DNA of 64,000 nucleotides from CAWFMO01 sp963817065 (lineage in GTDB: Bacteria; Actinomycetota; Thermoleophilia; Solirubrobacterales; 70-9): the NCBI GenBank assembly GCA_963817065.1, contig CAWFMO010000001.1:930001-994000 (forward strand), written 5' to 3'. Below, piece by piece: positions 1-11,398 of the stretch (its first letter is position 1; each line of letters starts with the position of its first letter). Under the pieces are notes generated by a model. That model did not search any database, was not told the DNA's origin, and saw nothing but the letters and a program-made list of their open reading frames with translations. The translations under genes were made by a program, and so were the position numbers.

Positions 1-2
1 TT

Positions 3-1445
3 GCCATCACGGCGTCAATTGGCGTGCTCGCGCTCTGCGGCGCGGCGGGAGCCTTCGCCGCGGCGGGGGACTTGGACCCAACCTTCGGCGCCGGAACGGG
101 CAAGGTCACGACCGACGTCGATCCCGCTCAAGAGGACGCGGCTGTCGAGGTGCTGCTCGACGGCACGGACATCGTCGTCGCCGGGCGGAGTGGAGACTTC
201 GCCATCGGCGTCGGCGCCGATCAGGACTTCGCGCTCGCTCGGTACGACGCCCAGGGCGTGCCCGACCCAGGGTTCGGCGGCGGCGACGGCAAGCTGACGA
301 CCGACCTCAGTTCGGATGGGGACGATGACGTCGCTTCCGACGCCGCGCTCGCCGGGACCAAGATCGTCGTCGCCGGCGAGACCTACCCGAACGGCAACGC
401 GGCCGAAGACGACTTCGCGGTCGCGCGCTACGACGCGACCGGGGCCCCCGATACCGGCTTCGGCGGCGACGGCATCGCGACCGTGAGCTTCAACGCCTAC
501 GACCTCGGAAAAGCCGTCGCCGTCGATGGAACCAAGACGGTCGTCGGCGGCGATACGGACACCGGCGCGAGCATCGACTTCGCGATCGCGCGGCTCGACG
601 ACATGGGCGCGCTCGACACGGCCGGCTTCGGAGGGGGAGACGGCAAGGTGACGACGGACTTCGGGGGCAGCGGCCAGGACACCGCGCTCGATCTCGCGGT
701 ATCGGGCGGCAAGGTGATCGCTGTGGGGCTCAGCGGCACCCAGGGTCCGGGCGGGGAGAGCGACTTCGCGATTGCGCGCTACGACTCCGCCGGCGAAATC
801 GACGACGACGTCTTCGGCGGCGCCACGGGCAAGGTCACGACCGACTTCGGCACCGGAGACACGGTCGACGTCGCCAACTCGGTCCTCGTCGACGGCGACG
901 GAAAGCTCGTCGTCGCGGGAAGCACCGCCGACGCCGGCGGATCCGCGCTCGCGATCGCCCGGTACAACACAGATGGCTCTCTGGACGGCACCTTCGACGG
1001 CGACGGCAAGCTCGTGAGCTCGCTGCTTGACGGCGCCGACGCCGTCGGGCTCTCCGGGGACCAGATCGTCGTCGCCGGATCGACCGACGACGACTTCGGC
1101 GTCGCGCGCTTCACCTCCGGCGGCGCCCCGGATACCGGTTTCGGCACGAACGGTGTCGCGACCGCGGATTTCGGCGGCTCGGATTTCGGGTCGGGGCTGG
1201 CGCTCGACGGCGTCAAGCCGGTTGTCGCCGGAGCCGCGGGCAGCCAGTTCGGACTCGCGCGCTTCCTCGGCGACGGCGCCCAGCAGCCGCCGCCGCCGAC
1301 GACGCCGGCGATCACGCCGGCGCCGCCTCCGGCGACGAGCCCCGGCCCGACCGGCCAGAAGGCCGCGGCCCTCAGGAAGTGCAAGAAGAAGAAGGGGAAA
1401 AAGCGCAAAAAGTGCATCAAGGCAGCTCAGCGGCTGCCGGCCTGA
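3..1445 (+). CDS. Secreted delta-60 repeat protein with polybasic C-terminal tail (5' end missing)
   Basis: The frame is open to the left edge. The first usable start in the window is a GTG at 24, but the residues before it continue a hydrophobic signal-peptide core ending in AGAFAAAG, so the true start probably lies outside. The mature part is about seven repeats of roughly 60 residues with the signatures DPTFG..GKVTTD, IVVAG and FA[IV]ARYD, typical of the delta-60 repeat family (predicted beta-propeller-like surface proteins). A Pro/Thr-rich linker follows, then a Lys/Cys-rich tail containing RKCKKKKGKKRKKC. The biochemical role is unknown. The tail recurs on three other secreted proteins in this window and may hold the protein at the cell surface (inference). 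Confidence 0.85.
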   Translation, partial: AITASIGVLALCGAAGAFAAAGDLDPTFGAGTGKVTTDVDPAQEDAAVEVLLDGTDIVVAGRSGDFAIGVGADQDFALARYDAQGVPDPGFGGGDGKLTTDLSSDGDDDVASDAALAGTKIVVAGETYPNGNAAEDDFAVARYDATGAPDTGFGGDGIATVSFNAYDLGKAVAVDGTKTVVGGDTDTGASIDFAIARLDDMGALDTAGFGGGDGKVTTDFGGSGQDTALDLAVSGGKVIAVGLSGTQGPGGESDFAIARYDSAGEIDDDVFGGATGKVTTDFGTGDTVDVANSVLVDGDGKLVVAGSTADAGGSALAIARYNTDGSLDGTFDGDGKLVSSLLDGADAVGLSGDQIVVAGSTDDDFGVARFTSGGAPDTGFGTNGVATADFGGSDFGSGLALDGVKPVVAGAAGSQFGLARFLGDGAQQPPPPTTPAITPAPPPATSPGPTGQKAAALRKCKKKKGKKRKKCIKAAQRLPA

Positions 1446-1457
1446 TCGCTTCCCTCC

Positions 1458-2042
1458 CTAGCTCGTAACCGCGGAGTTGACCCCGGTCTCGGCCTGATCG
1501 GCGGGCGCATGTCCGTCTCCCTCTGGAGCGTCGGACCGCGTCGCGCTCTTGACCTCCGCGACCTTGCCCTCGACCTGGTTCTTGCGGTGCTCGGCCTGGC
1601 GGCGAACCCGGTCGGCGGTTTTGCGGGCGGTCGAGACCGCCTTGTCGCGGGTCGTGTTGCGCCGGCGCGCGCCGCTCTCGGGATCGAGGAAATAGGCGCC
1701 GGCGGCGCCGATCGCGCCGGCGGCTCCGACAGCCTTCTTCGAGGTCCCGTCGGCGCGGCGGCGCTCGGCGAGCGCCTTGTTCGCCTTCAGGCGGGCGCGG
1801 AACCAGCCCTTGGTCGCCTGGGCCTGGGCCTCGCGGGCCTGGCCGCGAGCGCGCCAGCGCAGCGAGCGAGCATTCGCCCGCGCGGCCTGAGAGCTGCCTC
1901 GGGCGCGGCCCAGCATGCTTCGCGCGGTGCCACGCGCCTCGCCGCGCGCCTCGCGCGCGCCGCCGAAGACCCTGCGCCGGGTCTTCTCGGCAGACTTCCG
2001 TACGTCCGTTGTCGCCTTGCTCAACTTCATTCGGATCGCCAC
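1458..2042 (-). CDS. Small basic protein with one short hydrophobic segment, YtxH-like layout
   Basis: This is a 194-residue protein, very rich in Arg, Ala and Lys. The N-terminal half is a predicted helical, highly basic stretch. Around residues 103-118 lies a short Ala/Gly-rich hydrophobic stretch followed by the motif YFLDPESGARRR. An FxDPxxGxRRR motif after a short hydrophobic helix is common in YtxH-like and other small membrane-associated proteins of unknown function. The C-terminus is polar. The start may be ATG 2042 or ATG 2030 (MKLSK). It converges on the delta-60 gene with a 12 bp gap. I assign no function. Confidence 0.6.
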   Translation of the reverse strand: MAIRMKLSKATTDVRKSAEKTRRRVFGGAREARGEARGTARSMLGRARGSSQAARANARSLRWRARGQAREAQAQATKGWFRARLKANKALAERRRADGTSKKAVGAAGAIGAAGAYFLDPESGARRRNTTRDKAVSTARKTADRVRRQAEHRKNQVEGKVAEVKSATRSDAPEGDGHAPADQAETGVNSAVTS

Positions 2043-2210
2043 CTCCAGATAGATCAGCTGTCGTTCATATTCTCCTCCCCGGCCCGCAACCCGCTAAACG
2101 GCGGATGACCGTGAGGCGCCGAAGGGCAGGCGCGCTTCAGTACCCGCAGGGGCAGGCGGAAATAGCACCCGGGACCGAAAGGTTCCGTTCAATCTGATTG
2201 TTAAGGTTCG

Positions 2211-2226
2211 CTAACCTCGCGGTTAG
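2211..2226. promoter_or_regulatory. Perfect 6-bp inverted repeat upstream of ftsE
   Basis: CTAACC-TCGC-GGTTAG forms a perfect inverted repeat in the 264-bp divergent gap between the basic protein and ftsE. The surrounding bases are less GC-rich than the flanking genes (runs such as ATTGTTAAGG). It could be an operator or a short hairpin in a leader. There is no T run, so a terminator is unlikely. I see no other feature in this gap. Confidence 0.3.
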
Positions 2227-2306
2227 TTGGTAATCGCAGGTCGCCGCGCCGGATCCATCCTCCGCGGCGCAGGAAAGCGGCCCCGGTCGCAGAAAGGTCC
2301 GCAGGC

Positions 2307-3167
2307 ATGGCCCCATTCACCCGATCGAAGAAGGGACTCGAGACGCGCGCGCCCGCGATGAGCGAGCGCCGTCCGGCGCACCCCCAGCGGCGCCCCGCGG
2401 CGGCCCCGATCGTCGAGCTGCGCCACTCCTCCGTCGTCTACCCCGGCGGCCACATCGGCCTCGACCGCGCGACGATGCGGATCGACAAGGGCGAGTTCGC
2501 CTTCCTCGTCGGCCCGACGGGCTGCGGCAAGTCGACACTGATCAAGCTGTTGATCCGCGAGCTCGAGCCGACCGAGGGCGAGGTCCTGATCGCCGGCCGC
2601 GACATCGCCAAGCTCGACGACAAGAAGGTCCCCTACCTGAGGCGGCGGATCGGGACGGTGTTCCAGGACTTCAAGCTGCTCCAGGAGCGGACGGTCTACG
2701 ACAACGTCGCCTACGCGCTCCAGGTGATCGGCGCCCCGCGCTCGGAGATCAAGACCAAGGTCCCCGACGCGCTACGGCTCGTCGGATTGGCCGAGAAGGT
2801 CCACAGCTACCCGGACCAGCTCTCCGGCGGAGAGCAGCAACGCCTCGCGATCGCGCGCGCCTTCGTCAACCACCCGCCCTTGCTGCTCGCCGACGAGCCG
2901 ACCGGAAACCTCGATCCGGAGACCTCGGTCGGGATCATGCAGCTGCTCTACCGGATCAACCGGACCGGCACGACCGTCCTCGTCGTCACCCACGACCGCG
3001 AGATGGTCGACAAGATGCGCCGCCGCGTGATCGGCCTCGACGCGGGGCGGATCGTCCGCGACCAGGCGGCCGGCATGTACGCCGACGAGGAGTCGACGAA
3101 GGAGTTCGCGATCCGCGTAAGCGCCGAGCTCGGCGTCGGTGACGAAGGCTCGACCAACGGGCACTGA
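2307..3167 (+). CDS. ftsE: Cell-division ABC ATPase FtsE
   Basis: FtsE is the ATPase of the FtsEX complex, which controls peptidoglycan hydrolases at the septum. Walker A GPTGCGKST is at residues 69-77, the signature LSGGEQQR at 172-179 and Walker B LLLADEPTG at 192-200. A Q-loop lies in TVFQDFKLL. The protein has 286 residues, against about 220-230 for typical FtsE, with an N-terminal extension of about 35 residues and a C-terminal acidic extension. An internal ATG (MSERRP, residue 18) is an alternative start. The stop overlaps the ftsX start by 1 bp, so the pair is co-translated. It heads the ftsE-ftsX-S41 protease-rnr-smpB operon. Confidence 0.95.
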   Translation: MAPFTRSKKGLETRAPAMSERRPAHPQRRPAAAPIVELRHSSVVYPGGHIGLDRATMRIDKGEFAFLVGPTGCGKSTLIKLLIRELEPTEGEVLIAGRDIAKLDDKKVPYLRRRIGTVFQDFKLLQERTVYDNVAYALQVIGAPRSEIKTKVPDALRLVGLAEKVHSYPDQLSGGEQQRLAIARAFVNHPPLLLADEPTGNLDPETSVGIMQLLYRINRTGTTVLVVTHDREMVDKMRRRVIGLDAGRIVRDQAAGMYADEESTKEFAIRVSAELGVGDEGSTNGH

Positions 3168-4069
3168 TGAGCAAGGTCGTCTTTTTCATCCAGGAGGGTC
3201 TGCGCGCGATGCGTCGCAGCGCGGCCCCGAGCGTCGCCGCCGTGGTCACGATCCTGGTCACGGTGCTGCTGCTCGGCGTGCTGATCCCCGTTCTCCAGAC
3301 GACGCGCAGCAAGTCGGACGAGGTCCGCAACCAGCTCGAGCTCAAGACCTTCCTATTCCTCGACGCGACCCCCGAGGAGACCAACGAGCTGCAGACGAAG
3401 ATCGAGGGCATCTCGCACGTCGAGAGCGTCGACTTCATCGACCCCGACGAGGCTCTGGTCATCCTCCAGGAGCGACTCGACGACGACAACCTGATCGAGG
3501 AGCTCAACTCCAACCCGCTGCCGCCGTCCTTCAACGTCAAGGTCGACGACGCCGACAACCTGCCCTCGGTGCGCTCGGCGCTCGAGCCGCCGAACGCGGC
3601 CGGCGAGCCGACGCCGATCAGCCCGATCATCGACGAGGTCGCCGACTCGCGCGAGGAGTCGGAGAACATCACCGCGGTCACCGGGGCGATCAAGATCGTC
3701 CTGATCATCATCACGGCGCTGCTCGTCGCGGCCTCGCTCGGGTTGATCGCGAACACGATCCGGCTTTCGATCTACGCTCGCCGCCGCGAGGTCGAGGTCA
3801 TGCGCCTCGTCGGCGCGACGAACTGGTTCATCCGCTGGCCGTTCATGGTCGAGGGGCTCGTCGTCGGGTTCATCGGCGGCGCGATCGCGATCGGCGTCCT
3901 CTTCGCCGGCAAGCTGACGATCGTCGACCCGCTCGCGGACCGGTTCAAGTTCGTCGCCGCGCAGCAGACGATGGACTTCCTGCCGCTCGTGCTGATCCTG
4001 CTCGCCTGCGCGACGGTCGTCTCGGCGATCGGCAGCGGGCTGACGCTGCGGCGCTTCCTACGCGTCTAA
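3167..4069 (+). CDS. ftsX: Cell-division permease-like protein FtsX
   Basis: This is the membrane partner of FtsE; it carries no transport activity and transmits ATP-driven changes to wall hydrolases. The 300-residue protein has the expected topology: a cytoplasmic start, one membrane helix (about residues 20-42), an extracytoplasmic domain with the FtsX-type segment HVESVDFIDPDEAL, then three C-terminal membrane helices. The conserved segment RRREVEVMRLVGATNWFIRWP is in the permease core. The ATG shares one base with the ftsE stop. An S41 protease follows 10 bp downstream, a frequent arrangement in which the protease may also act on the wall or envelope. Confidence 0.95.
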   Translation: MSKVVFFIQEGLRAMRRSAAPSVAAVVTILVTVLLLGVLIPVLQTTRSKSDEVRNQLELKTFLFLDATPEETNELQTKIEGISHVESVDFIDPDEALVILQERLDDDNLIEELNSNPLPPSFNVKVDDADNLPSVRSALEPPNAAGEPTPISPIIDEVADSREESENITAVTGAIKIVLIIITALLVAASLGLIANTIRLSIYARRREVEVMRLVGATNWFIRWPFMVEGLVVGFIGGAIAIGVLFAGKLTIVDPLADRFKFVAAQQTMDFLPLVLILLACATVVSAIGSGLTLRRFLRV

Positions 4070-4079
4070 CCTCTCGCCG

Positions 4080-5258
4080 ATGAACGCCGGGTTTCGAGCG
4101 GCCCTGGTCGCCGTGGTCGCACTGTGCGTCGGCATGTATCTGGGCGGGCACTCCGACTGGCTGCCGGACGGGGTCCGCGACGTCGTCGCCGACTCCGAGG
4201 CCGACCTCACCTCCGAGGCGCTCGGCGAGATCGAGGACAACTACTGGCGCCCGGTCGAATCCGAGAAGCTCGAGCAGGAGTCGGTGCGCGGGATGGTCGG
4301 CTACCTGCGCAAGCGCTACAAGGACCGCTTCAGCCACTACTTCGACCCCGAGCAGTTCGCGCAGTTCAAGGAGGCGACCGAGGGCGAGTTCTCGGGCGTC
4401 GGCCTCGCCGTCAACGAGGCCAAGCAGGGGTTGCGGGTCTCGCGCGTCTTCGAGGGCTCGCCCGCCGAGCGCGCCGGGATCAAGCAGGGCGACCTGATCA
4501 CCGCGGTCGACGGCCGGTCGATCGCCGGCGAGGACGCCCAGCTCGCGACCGGGCTGATCAAGGGCCCCGAGGGCACCGAGGTCAAGCTGACGGTGCAGAA
4601 GGCGGGAGCCGGCGAGCCGCGCGAGCTGAAGCTGACGCGCGAGCGGATCGAGACGCCGGTGGTCGACGGGCGGATCGTCAAGGTCGGGGGCGAGAAGCTC
4701 GCCCATGTCGTGATGACGAGCTTCACCCCCGGCGTCCACGCGAAGCTCCGCGAGGAGATCGAGCGCCTCGAAGAACAGGGGGCCGAGGGGCTGATCCTCG
4801 ACCTGCGGGGGAACGGCGGCGGGCTGCTCGAGGAGGCCGTGCTCACCGGCAGCATCTTCGTCGAGGACGGCGTCATCGTCTCGACCGACGGCCGCGCGCA
4901 GGAGAAGGAGGTCTACGACGCGGTCGGCGACGCGCTCGACCCGCGGCCGACCGTCGTGCTGATCAACGGCGACACCGCTTCCGCCGCGGAGATCCTCGCC
5001 GCGGCGATGCAGGAGAACGACCTCGCGACGATGGTCGGCGAGACGTCGTTCGGCAAAGGGGTCTTCCAGCAGGTGATCCCGCTCGACGACGGCGGCGGGC
5101 TCGACCTGACGGTCGGCGAGTATCTGACCTCGGACGGCACGTCGCTCGCGGGCGAGGGGATCGAGCCCGATGTCCCGGCGCGCGACGATCCCGCAACCCC
5201 GCCGGACGAAGCCCTCGAGCGCGCCAAAAAGGCGCTCGCGGGCCGGCTCGGAGGCTAG
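4080..5258 (+). CDS. S41 family C-terminal processing peptidase (CtpA-like)
   Basis: This is a serine protease of the tail-specific/CtpA family acting outside the membrane. The N-terminus (residues 5-22) is a signal or anchor helix. A PDZ domain spans about residues 100-175 (GVGLAV.. GSPAERAGIKQGDLI). The catalytic domain has GDTASAAE with predicted nucleophile Ser301 and FGKG with general base Lys326, and the substrate-cleft motif DLRGNGGG at 241-248. The length of 392 residues is normal for the family. It lies 10 bp after ftsX and 4 bp before rnr, so it is part of the same transcript. Confidence 0.93.
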   Translation: MNAGFRAALVAVVALCVGMYLGGHSDWLPDGVRDVVADSEADLTSEALGEIEDNYWRPVESEKLEQESVRGMVGYLRKRYKDRFSHYFDPEQFAQFKEATEGEFSGVGLAVNEAKQGLRVSRVFEGSPAERAGIKQGDLITAVDGRSIAGEDAQLATGLIKGPEGTEVKLTVQKAGAGEPRELKLTRERIETPVVDGRIVKVGGEKLAHVVMTSFTPGVHAKLREEIERLEEQGAEGLILDLRGNGGGLLEEAVLTGSIFVEDGVIVSTDGRAQEKEVYDAVGDALDPRPTVVLINGDTASAAEILAAAMQENDLATMVGETSFGKGVFQQVIPLDDGGGLDLTVGEYLTSDGTSLAGEGIEPDVPARDDPATPPDEALERAKKALAGRLGG

Positions 5259-5262
5259 GGCG

Positions 5263-6984
5263 GTGGCCGCCCGGGTCGTGGTGGTCGCCAAGCGCGGCCG
5301 CTTCATCGTCGCCGAGCCGCTGTTCGAGCGCGGCGGCGGCCGTTTGACGCTCGCCGGCGGCAAGAAGGTCAAGCCCGGCCGCATGGCGCTGGTCCAGGAG
5401 GCGAAGGGCAGGGGCGACAGGGCGAAGGTCCTCCGCGAGCTCGGCGACCCGGCGGTCGCCCGCGACGTCCTCGAAGCGCTGCTGCTCGACCGCGGGTTGC
5501 GCCACGGCTTCCCGGGCAAGCTCGAGTCCGAGGCCCGCGAGGCCGCGGAGCGGGTCCGCGGCGAGGGCGGGCGCCGCGACCTCACCGACCTCGCGACCTT
5601 CACCGTCGATCCGCCGACCGCGCGCGACTTCGACGACGCCGTCTCGGCGAAGGCGGAGGGCGACGGCTACCGGCTCTGGATCCACATCGCCGACGTCGCC
5701 GCCCACGTTCGCCCGGGGACGGCGCTCGATAAGGAGGCCAAGCGGCGCGCGAACTCGACCTACATCCCGGGCAGCGTCGTGCCGATGCTCCCCGACGCGC
5801 TCTCGAGCGACGCCTGCAGCCTCGTCCCCGGCGAGGTGCGGCCCGCGGTGACAACAGAGATCGAGCTCTCTGCGAAGGGCGAGGTTCGCTCGGCGCGCTT
5901 CTACCGCAGCCGGATCCGCTCCGACGAGCGCTTCAGCTACATCCAGATCGACGACTTCTTCGCCGGCCGCAAACGGCCGCCGGGGAGCGTCGCCGAGCCG
6001 CTCGACCTCACCCGACGGGTTGCGGCGGCGCTCGCCGACGCGCGCGCCGGAGGGCTCGAGGTTCAGAGCACCGAGCCTGAGTTCGAGTGGGAGGGAGGCG
6101 ACGTCGTCGCCGCCCACGACGTCGCCCAGACCGAGTCGCACAGGCTGATCGAGATGCTGATGGTCCTCAACAACGAGCAGGTCGCCCAGCTGCTCGAGCG
6201 GAAAAAGGTCCCGACGCTCTACCGGGTCCACGAGCCGCCCGACGGTTCCGCGATCGAGAACCTGGTCGCGAAACTCGCGGCGCTCGACGTCCCGACCCCA
6301 CCGCTGCCGAAGCAGCTCTCACCGAAGCAGGCGTCGCGGTTCGCGGTCGAGGCGAGCCGGCTGGTCTCGAAGGAAGCAAAGCGCCGCGGCCACGGCCGCG
6401 AGGCCTACACCTCGCTCGTCCTGCGCTCGATGAAGCAGGCCCACTACTCGGATCGCAACCTCGGCCACGCCGGCCTCGGCAGCCCCGCCTACTGCCACTT
6501 CACCTCGCCGATCCGCCGCTACCCCGACCTCGTCTGCCACCGCGGGCTGCTCTCGATCTCCGGCGAGGGCGAGGAACCGCCGCGCGCCGAGCAGCTGCCC
6601 CAGCTCGGCGCCGAGTGCTCGGAGCGCGAGCGCGAGAGCATGAAGATCGAGAGGACCGCCGACGACGTCTGCGCCGCCTTCCTGCTCGAGCGCGAAATCC
6701 TCGAGGCTGGCCCCGGGGCACCGTTCGAGGGCGAGGTCAGCGGGCTGGTCGGCGCCGGCGCGTTCATCCGCTTCGCCGGCGAGCTGGCGAACGTCTACGA
6801 AGGGTTCCTGCCCGCGCGCCGGATCGGCGGACGCGAGCGCTACGAGCTCGACGAGACCGAGACCGCGCTCGTCGGCGGATCGGGCGGCGACCGGATCCGG
6901 TTCGGAGACCCGGTGACGGTGACGGTCGACAAGGTCGACGCCCCGCGCGGCCGGGTCGACCTGCTTCCCGCCGGAGGCGGCTGA
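5263..6984 (+). CDS. rnr: 3'-5' exoribonuclease of the RNase II/R family
   Basis: The protein degrades structured RNA and, with tmRNA-SmpB, non-stop mRNA. I chose the GTG at 5263 because earlier in-frame starts lie inside the protease gene and their residues look like shadow translation. The 573-residue protein is shorter than typical RNase R (700-800). The N-terminal cold-shock-type region is reduced. The catalytic metal site is intact: DPPTARDFDDA at about 116-126. An RNB domain follows, with CHFTSPIRRYPDL near its end. A C-terminal S1 domain begins at EGEVSGLVGAGAF. The stop overlaps the smpB start by 1 bp, linking it physically to trans-translation. Confidence 0.93.
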   Translation: MAARVVVVAKRGRFIVAEPLFERGGGRLTLAGGKKVKPGRMALVQEAKGRGDRAKVLRELGDPAVARDVLEALLLDRGLRHGFPGKLESEAREAAERVRGEGGRRDLTDLATFTVDPPTARDFDDAVSAKAEGDGYRLWIHIADVAAHVRPGTALDKEAKRRANSTYIPGSVVPMLPDALSSDACSLVPGEVRPAVTTEIELSAKGEVRSARFYRSRIRSDERFSYIQIDDFFAGRKRPPGSVAEPLDLTRRVAAALADARAGGLEVQSTEPEFEWEGGDVVAAHDVAQTESHRLIEMLMVLNNEQVAQLLERKKVPTLYRVHEPPDGSAIENLVAKLAALDVPTPPLPKQLSPKQASRFAVEASRLVSKEAKRRGHGREAYTSLVLRSMKQAHYSDRNLGHAGLGSPAYCHFTSPIRRYPDLVCHRGLLSISGEGEEPPRAEQLPQLGAECSERERESMKIERTADDVCAAFLLEREILEAGPGAPFEGEVSGLVGAGAFIRFAGELANVYEGFLPARRIGGRERYELDETETALVGGSGGDRIRFGDPVTVTVDKVDAPRGRVDLLPAGGG

Positions 6985-7496
6985 TGGCGGCGAAGAAGAA
7001 GAAGGCCAAGAAGGGCGCGCAGGGGCCCGGCGGCAAGCCGCCCGCGGCGGGCGACGTCGCTACCAACCGCCGCGCGCGCCACAAGTTCGTCGTCACCGAG
7101 CGGATGGAGGCCGGGATCGAGCTCCGGGGCACCGAGGTCAAGGCGCTGCGCGAGGGCAGCGCCCAGATCAACGAGGCCTACGCGGTGATCGAGAAGGGCG
7201 AGATCTGGCTCCGCGGCGCCCATATCCCGCCCTACGCGCCGGCGGCGATCAACAACCACGAGCCCGAGCGGGCGCGCAAGCTGCTCCTCCACCGGCGCGA
7301 GATCGAGCGGCTGATCGGCAAGATGGCGCAGAAGGGGTTGACGCTGATCCCGACCCGGATCTACTTCAAGGGCCCGCACGCAAAGGTCGAGCTCGGCCTC
7401 GCGCGCGGCAAGGAGGGCCGCGACCGCCGCCGCGACATCCGCGACCGCGACGTCGAGCGCGAGGTCGCACGCGACTACAAGCAGCGGTTGCGCTAG
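6984..7496 (+). CDS. smpB: tmRNA-binding protein SmpB
   Basis: SmpB binds the tRNA-like part of tmRNA and brings it to stalled ribosomes. The 170-residue protein has a Lys-rich N-terminal extension of about 25 residues, then the SmpB core: NRRARHKFVVTERMEAGI, LRGTEVKALREG and YAPAAINNHEPERARKLL. It ends with the basic helical tail (DRRRDIRDRDVEREV) that enters the mRNA channel. The ATG overlaps the rnr stop (TGATG). The tmRNA gene itself is not adjacent but starts at 15785. Confidence 0.96.
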   Translation: MAAKKKKAKKGAQGPGGKPPAAGDVATNRRARHKFVVTERMEAGIELRGTEVKALREGSAQINEAYAVIEKGEIWLRGAHIPPYAPAAINNHEPERARKLLLHRREIERLIGKMAQKGLTLIPTRIYFKGPHAKVELGLARGKEGRDRRRDIRDRDVEREVARDYKQRLR

Positions 7497-7534
7497 CCGC
7501 GCAAGCCGGCCTGCACGTGGGGGCAAAACGCCCT

Positions 7535-7558
7535 GCACGACGAAGTGCAATGTCGTGC
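7535..7558 (+). terminator. Hairpin after smpB, possible terminator or attenuator
   Basis: GCACGAC (7535-7541) pairs perfectly with GTCGTGC (7552-7558) across a 10-nt loop, 38 bp after the smpB stop and 14 bp before the ATG of the next gene. No T run follows, so it would be a weak intrinsic terminator or a leader structure. Confidence 0.3.
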
Positions 7559-7572
7559 GACTATTCGCTCCG

Positions 7573-9338
<1,766 letters not shown>

Positions 9339-9342
<4 letters not shown>

Positions 9343-10196
9343 ACGTCGCTGAAGTCGCGCTCGAGGTGGGTCTCGTAGGTCGCGACGCCGAGCGCCGCGG
9401 CGAGCCCGAGGTAGACGATCGCGACCAGCGCCCTGGTCCGGGCCGGGATCCGGTGGTACTCCTGCGACTCGGGCTCGTTGCGGCTCTTGAACCGCCGCCA
9501 GCTCTCGAGCCCGCCGAAGAGCAGGATCAGGAGCATGATCGGGTTCGGGAAGAAGACGGTGATCGCGACCAGCCCGACGAAGCCGGCGACCCAGACCCAG
9601 GGCGAGAGCGCCGCCATCGCGCGCCCACCGTCGAGCGGCAGGACGGGCAGCAGGTTGAAGAGGTTGAGGAAGAAGCCGACGAAGGCGAGCGCCTGCCAGA
9701 ACTCGTTCCCGGTCGCGAGCCAGATCCCGAGCGGCACGAGCGTCGCGATCGAGCCCAGGATCGGCCCGGCGAGCCCGACCCGGGCCTCGGCAGCGGCGTC
9801 GTCGCCCAGCGACTTCGCCGCGATCACGGCGCCGAGGAAGGGGATGAACATCGGCGCCGACGCCTCGATTCCCTCGCGGCGGAGCTGGATCACGTGGCCG
9901 AGCTCGTGGAGGAGGAGCAGCAGCACGAAGCCGACCGCGAACGGAAAGCCCCAGATCAGCGCGTAGGCGCCGATCGAGACCAGCATCGAGGCCGAGGTCG
10001 TGAACAGCTTCAGCTTCGGCAGCGCGACGAGCAGCACCTTCGCCTTGGCGCCGAAGTTGAGCAAGAGCACGCCGCCGGCGACGATCGCGCCGCCGATCCG
10101 CTTCAGCAGCCCCTCGTTGCGCCCCGAATCGGGGTGGATCGGGTCGAGACCGGGCTCCGGCGGGGCGGGCGGGGTGGGGGCCTGTCGGGCTTCCAT
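9339..10196 (-). CDS. M50 family (site-2 protease-like) zinc metalloprotease
   Basis: This polytopic membrane protein of 285 residues has the zinc motif HELGH at residues 97-101 and the second metal-ligand motif LPLDGGRA around 186-193, both typical of intramembrane M50 proteases. Such enzymes cleave membrane-bound anti-sigma factors or signal peptides. A Pro-rich cytoplasmic N-terminus of about 30 residues precedes the first helix. No PDZ domain is visible. Its stop codon shares the palindrome CTAG with the stop of the converging coiled-coil gene. No substrate is evident nearby. Confidence 0.88.
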
Positions 10197-10283
10197 CGCC
10201 CTTTCAGGCTAGCGGGCGCCATTCGTCCGCTTCGCGGGTCAACCGGCCCGCGGGGCGGGGGTCTGCTGGTAGCCTCGCGCGCG

Positions 10284-11398
10284 GTGAGGAGAGCGCTACT
10301 CAGCGCGGTGTGCCTGGGCGTTCTGGTCGCCCCTGCCTCCGCGGAAGCGCAGTACGCCCCGGTCGACGCGCCCGGGCCGGCGCTCAGCGTGCCCCAGACC
10401 ACCCTCGACGCCGCGCTCAACTGCACCTCCGACGTCGACGCCGCGAGCCGAACCCCGGTGCTCCTCGTCCCCGCGACCGGGGTCAACCCGCACGCGAACT
10501 ACTCCTGGAACTGGCAGCCGGCGCTGAGCGCGCTCGGGATCCCGTGGTGCACGGTCGAGGTCCCGGGCAAGGGGATGGGCGACATCCAGATCGCGGGCGA
10601 GTACGTCGTCAACGCGATCCGCAGCATCCACGCCCGCGCCGGGCGCAAGCTCTCGATCATCGGCCACAGCCAGGGCGGGATGCTGCCGCGCTGGGCCTTC
10701 CGCTTCTGGCCCGACACGCGGGCGATGGTCGACGACCACATCGGCTTCGCGCCCTCGAACCACGGCACGATCCTCGCCGACGTGATCTGCCTCCCCGGCT
10801 GCTCGCCGTCGTTCAAGCAGCAGAGCTCGAGCTCCGAGTTCATCAAGGCGCTCGACTCCGGCCAGCAGACCTTCCCCGGGATCTCCTACACCGTCGTCTA
10901 CACGCACCTCGACTGGGTCGTGGTGCCGAACTTCGACGACACCGGCGCCTCCTCGCTGCACGGCGGCGGGGGAGCGATCAGCAACACGGCGGTCCAGGAC
11001 GTCTGCGCGCTCGACGTCAACGAGCACCTGCTGCTCGGGACGATCGACCCGGTCGCCTACGCGCTCGCGATCGACGCCCTCACCCACGACGGCCCCGCCG
11101 ACCCCTCGCGCATCGATCCCGCCACCTGCTTCCAGCTCCTGATGCCTGGCGTCAACCCGATCACCGTCGCGACCGACCTCGCCTCGGCGGCGCTCGTGCT
11201 CAGCGAGTCGATCGCGCTCTATCCCCACGTGCAGGCCGAGCCGCCGCTGCGCTGCTACGTGACCGCCAGCTGCGGGGCCGCGGGCGTCGCCTCGGCCGGC
11301 GCGACCCCGTCAGCGGCAGCGCCCCGAAGAAGGCCAAGAAGGGCAAGGCCAAGAAGCGCAAGAAGAAGAAGCGCCGCAAGCGCCGGGGCAAGCGTTGA
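10284..11398 (+). CDS. Secreted Candida antarctica lipase B-like lipase 1 (frameshift before polybasic tail)
   Basis: The GTG start is followed by a signal peptide (VRRALLSAVCLGVLVAPASA). The body resembles CalB-type class 2 lipases: oxyanion region LLVPATG, a DIQIAGEYVVNAI segment matching the CalB DTQVNTEY region, and the nucleophile elbow GHSQGG with Ser129. Conserved cysteines suggest disulfides. After about 11321 the frame must slip by -1 at a CCCC run (11322-11325) to read a Lys/Arg tail (KKAKKGKAKKRKKKK) that ends at TGA 11396-11398. One C missing from the run would explain this. The stop overlaps the start of lipase 2 (TTGA), which supports 11398 as the true end. Confidence 0.8.

Noticed and set aside
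11300..11398. Programmed -1 frameshift in lipase 1
   Set aside because: The CCCC run lacks a convincing slippery heptamer or downstream structure, and similar single-base losses occur elsewhere in the window, so an indel is simpler. It was not fully excluded.
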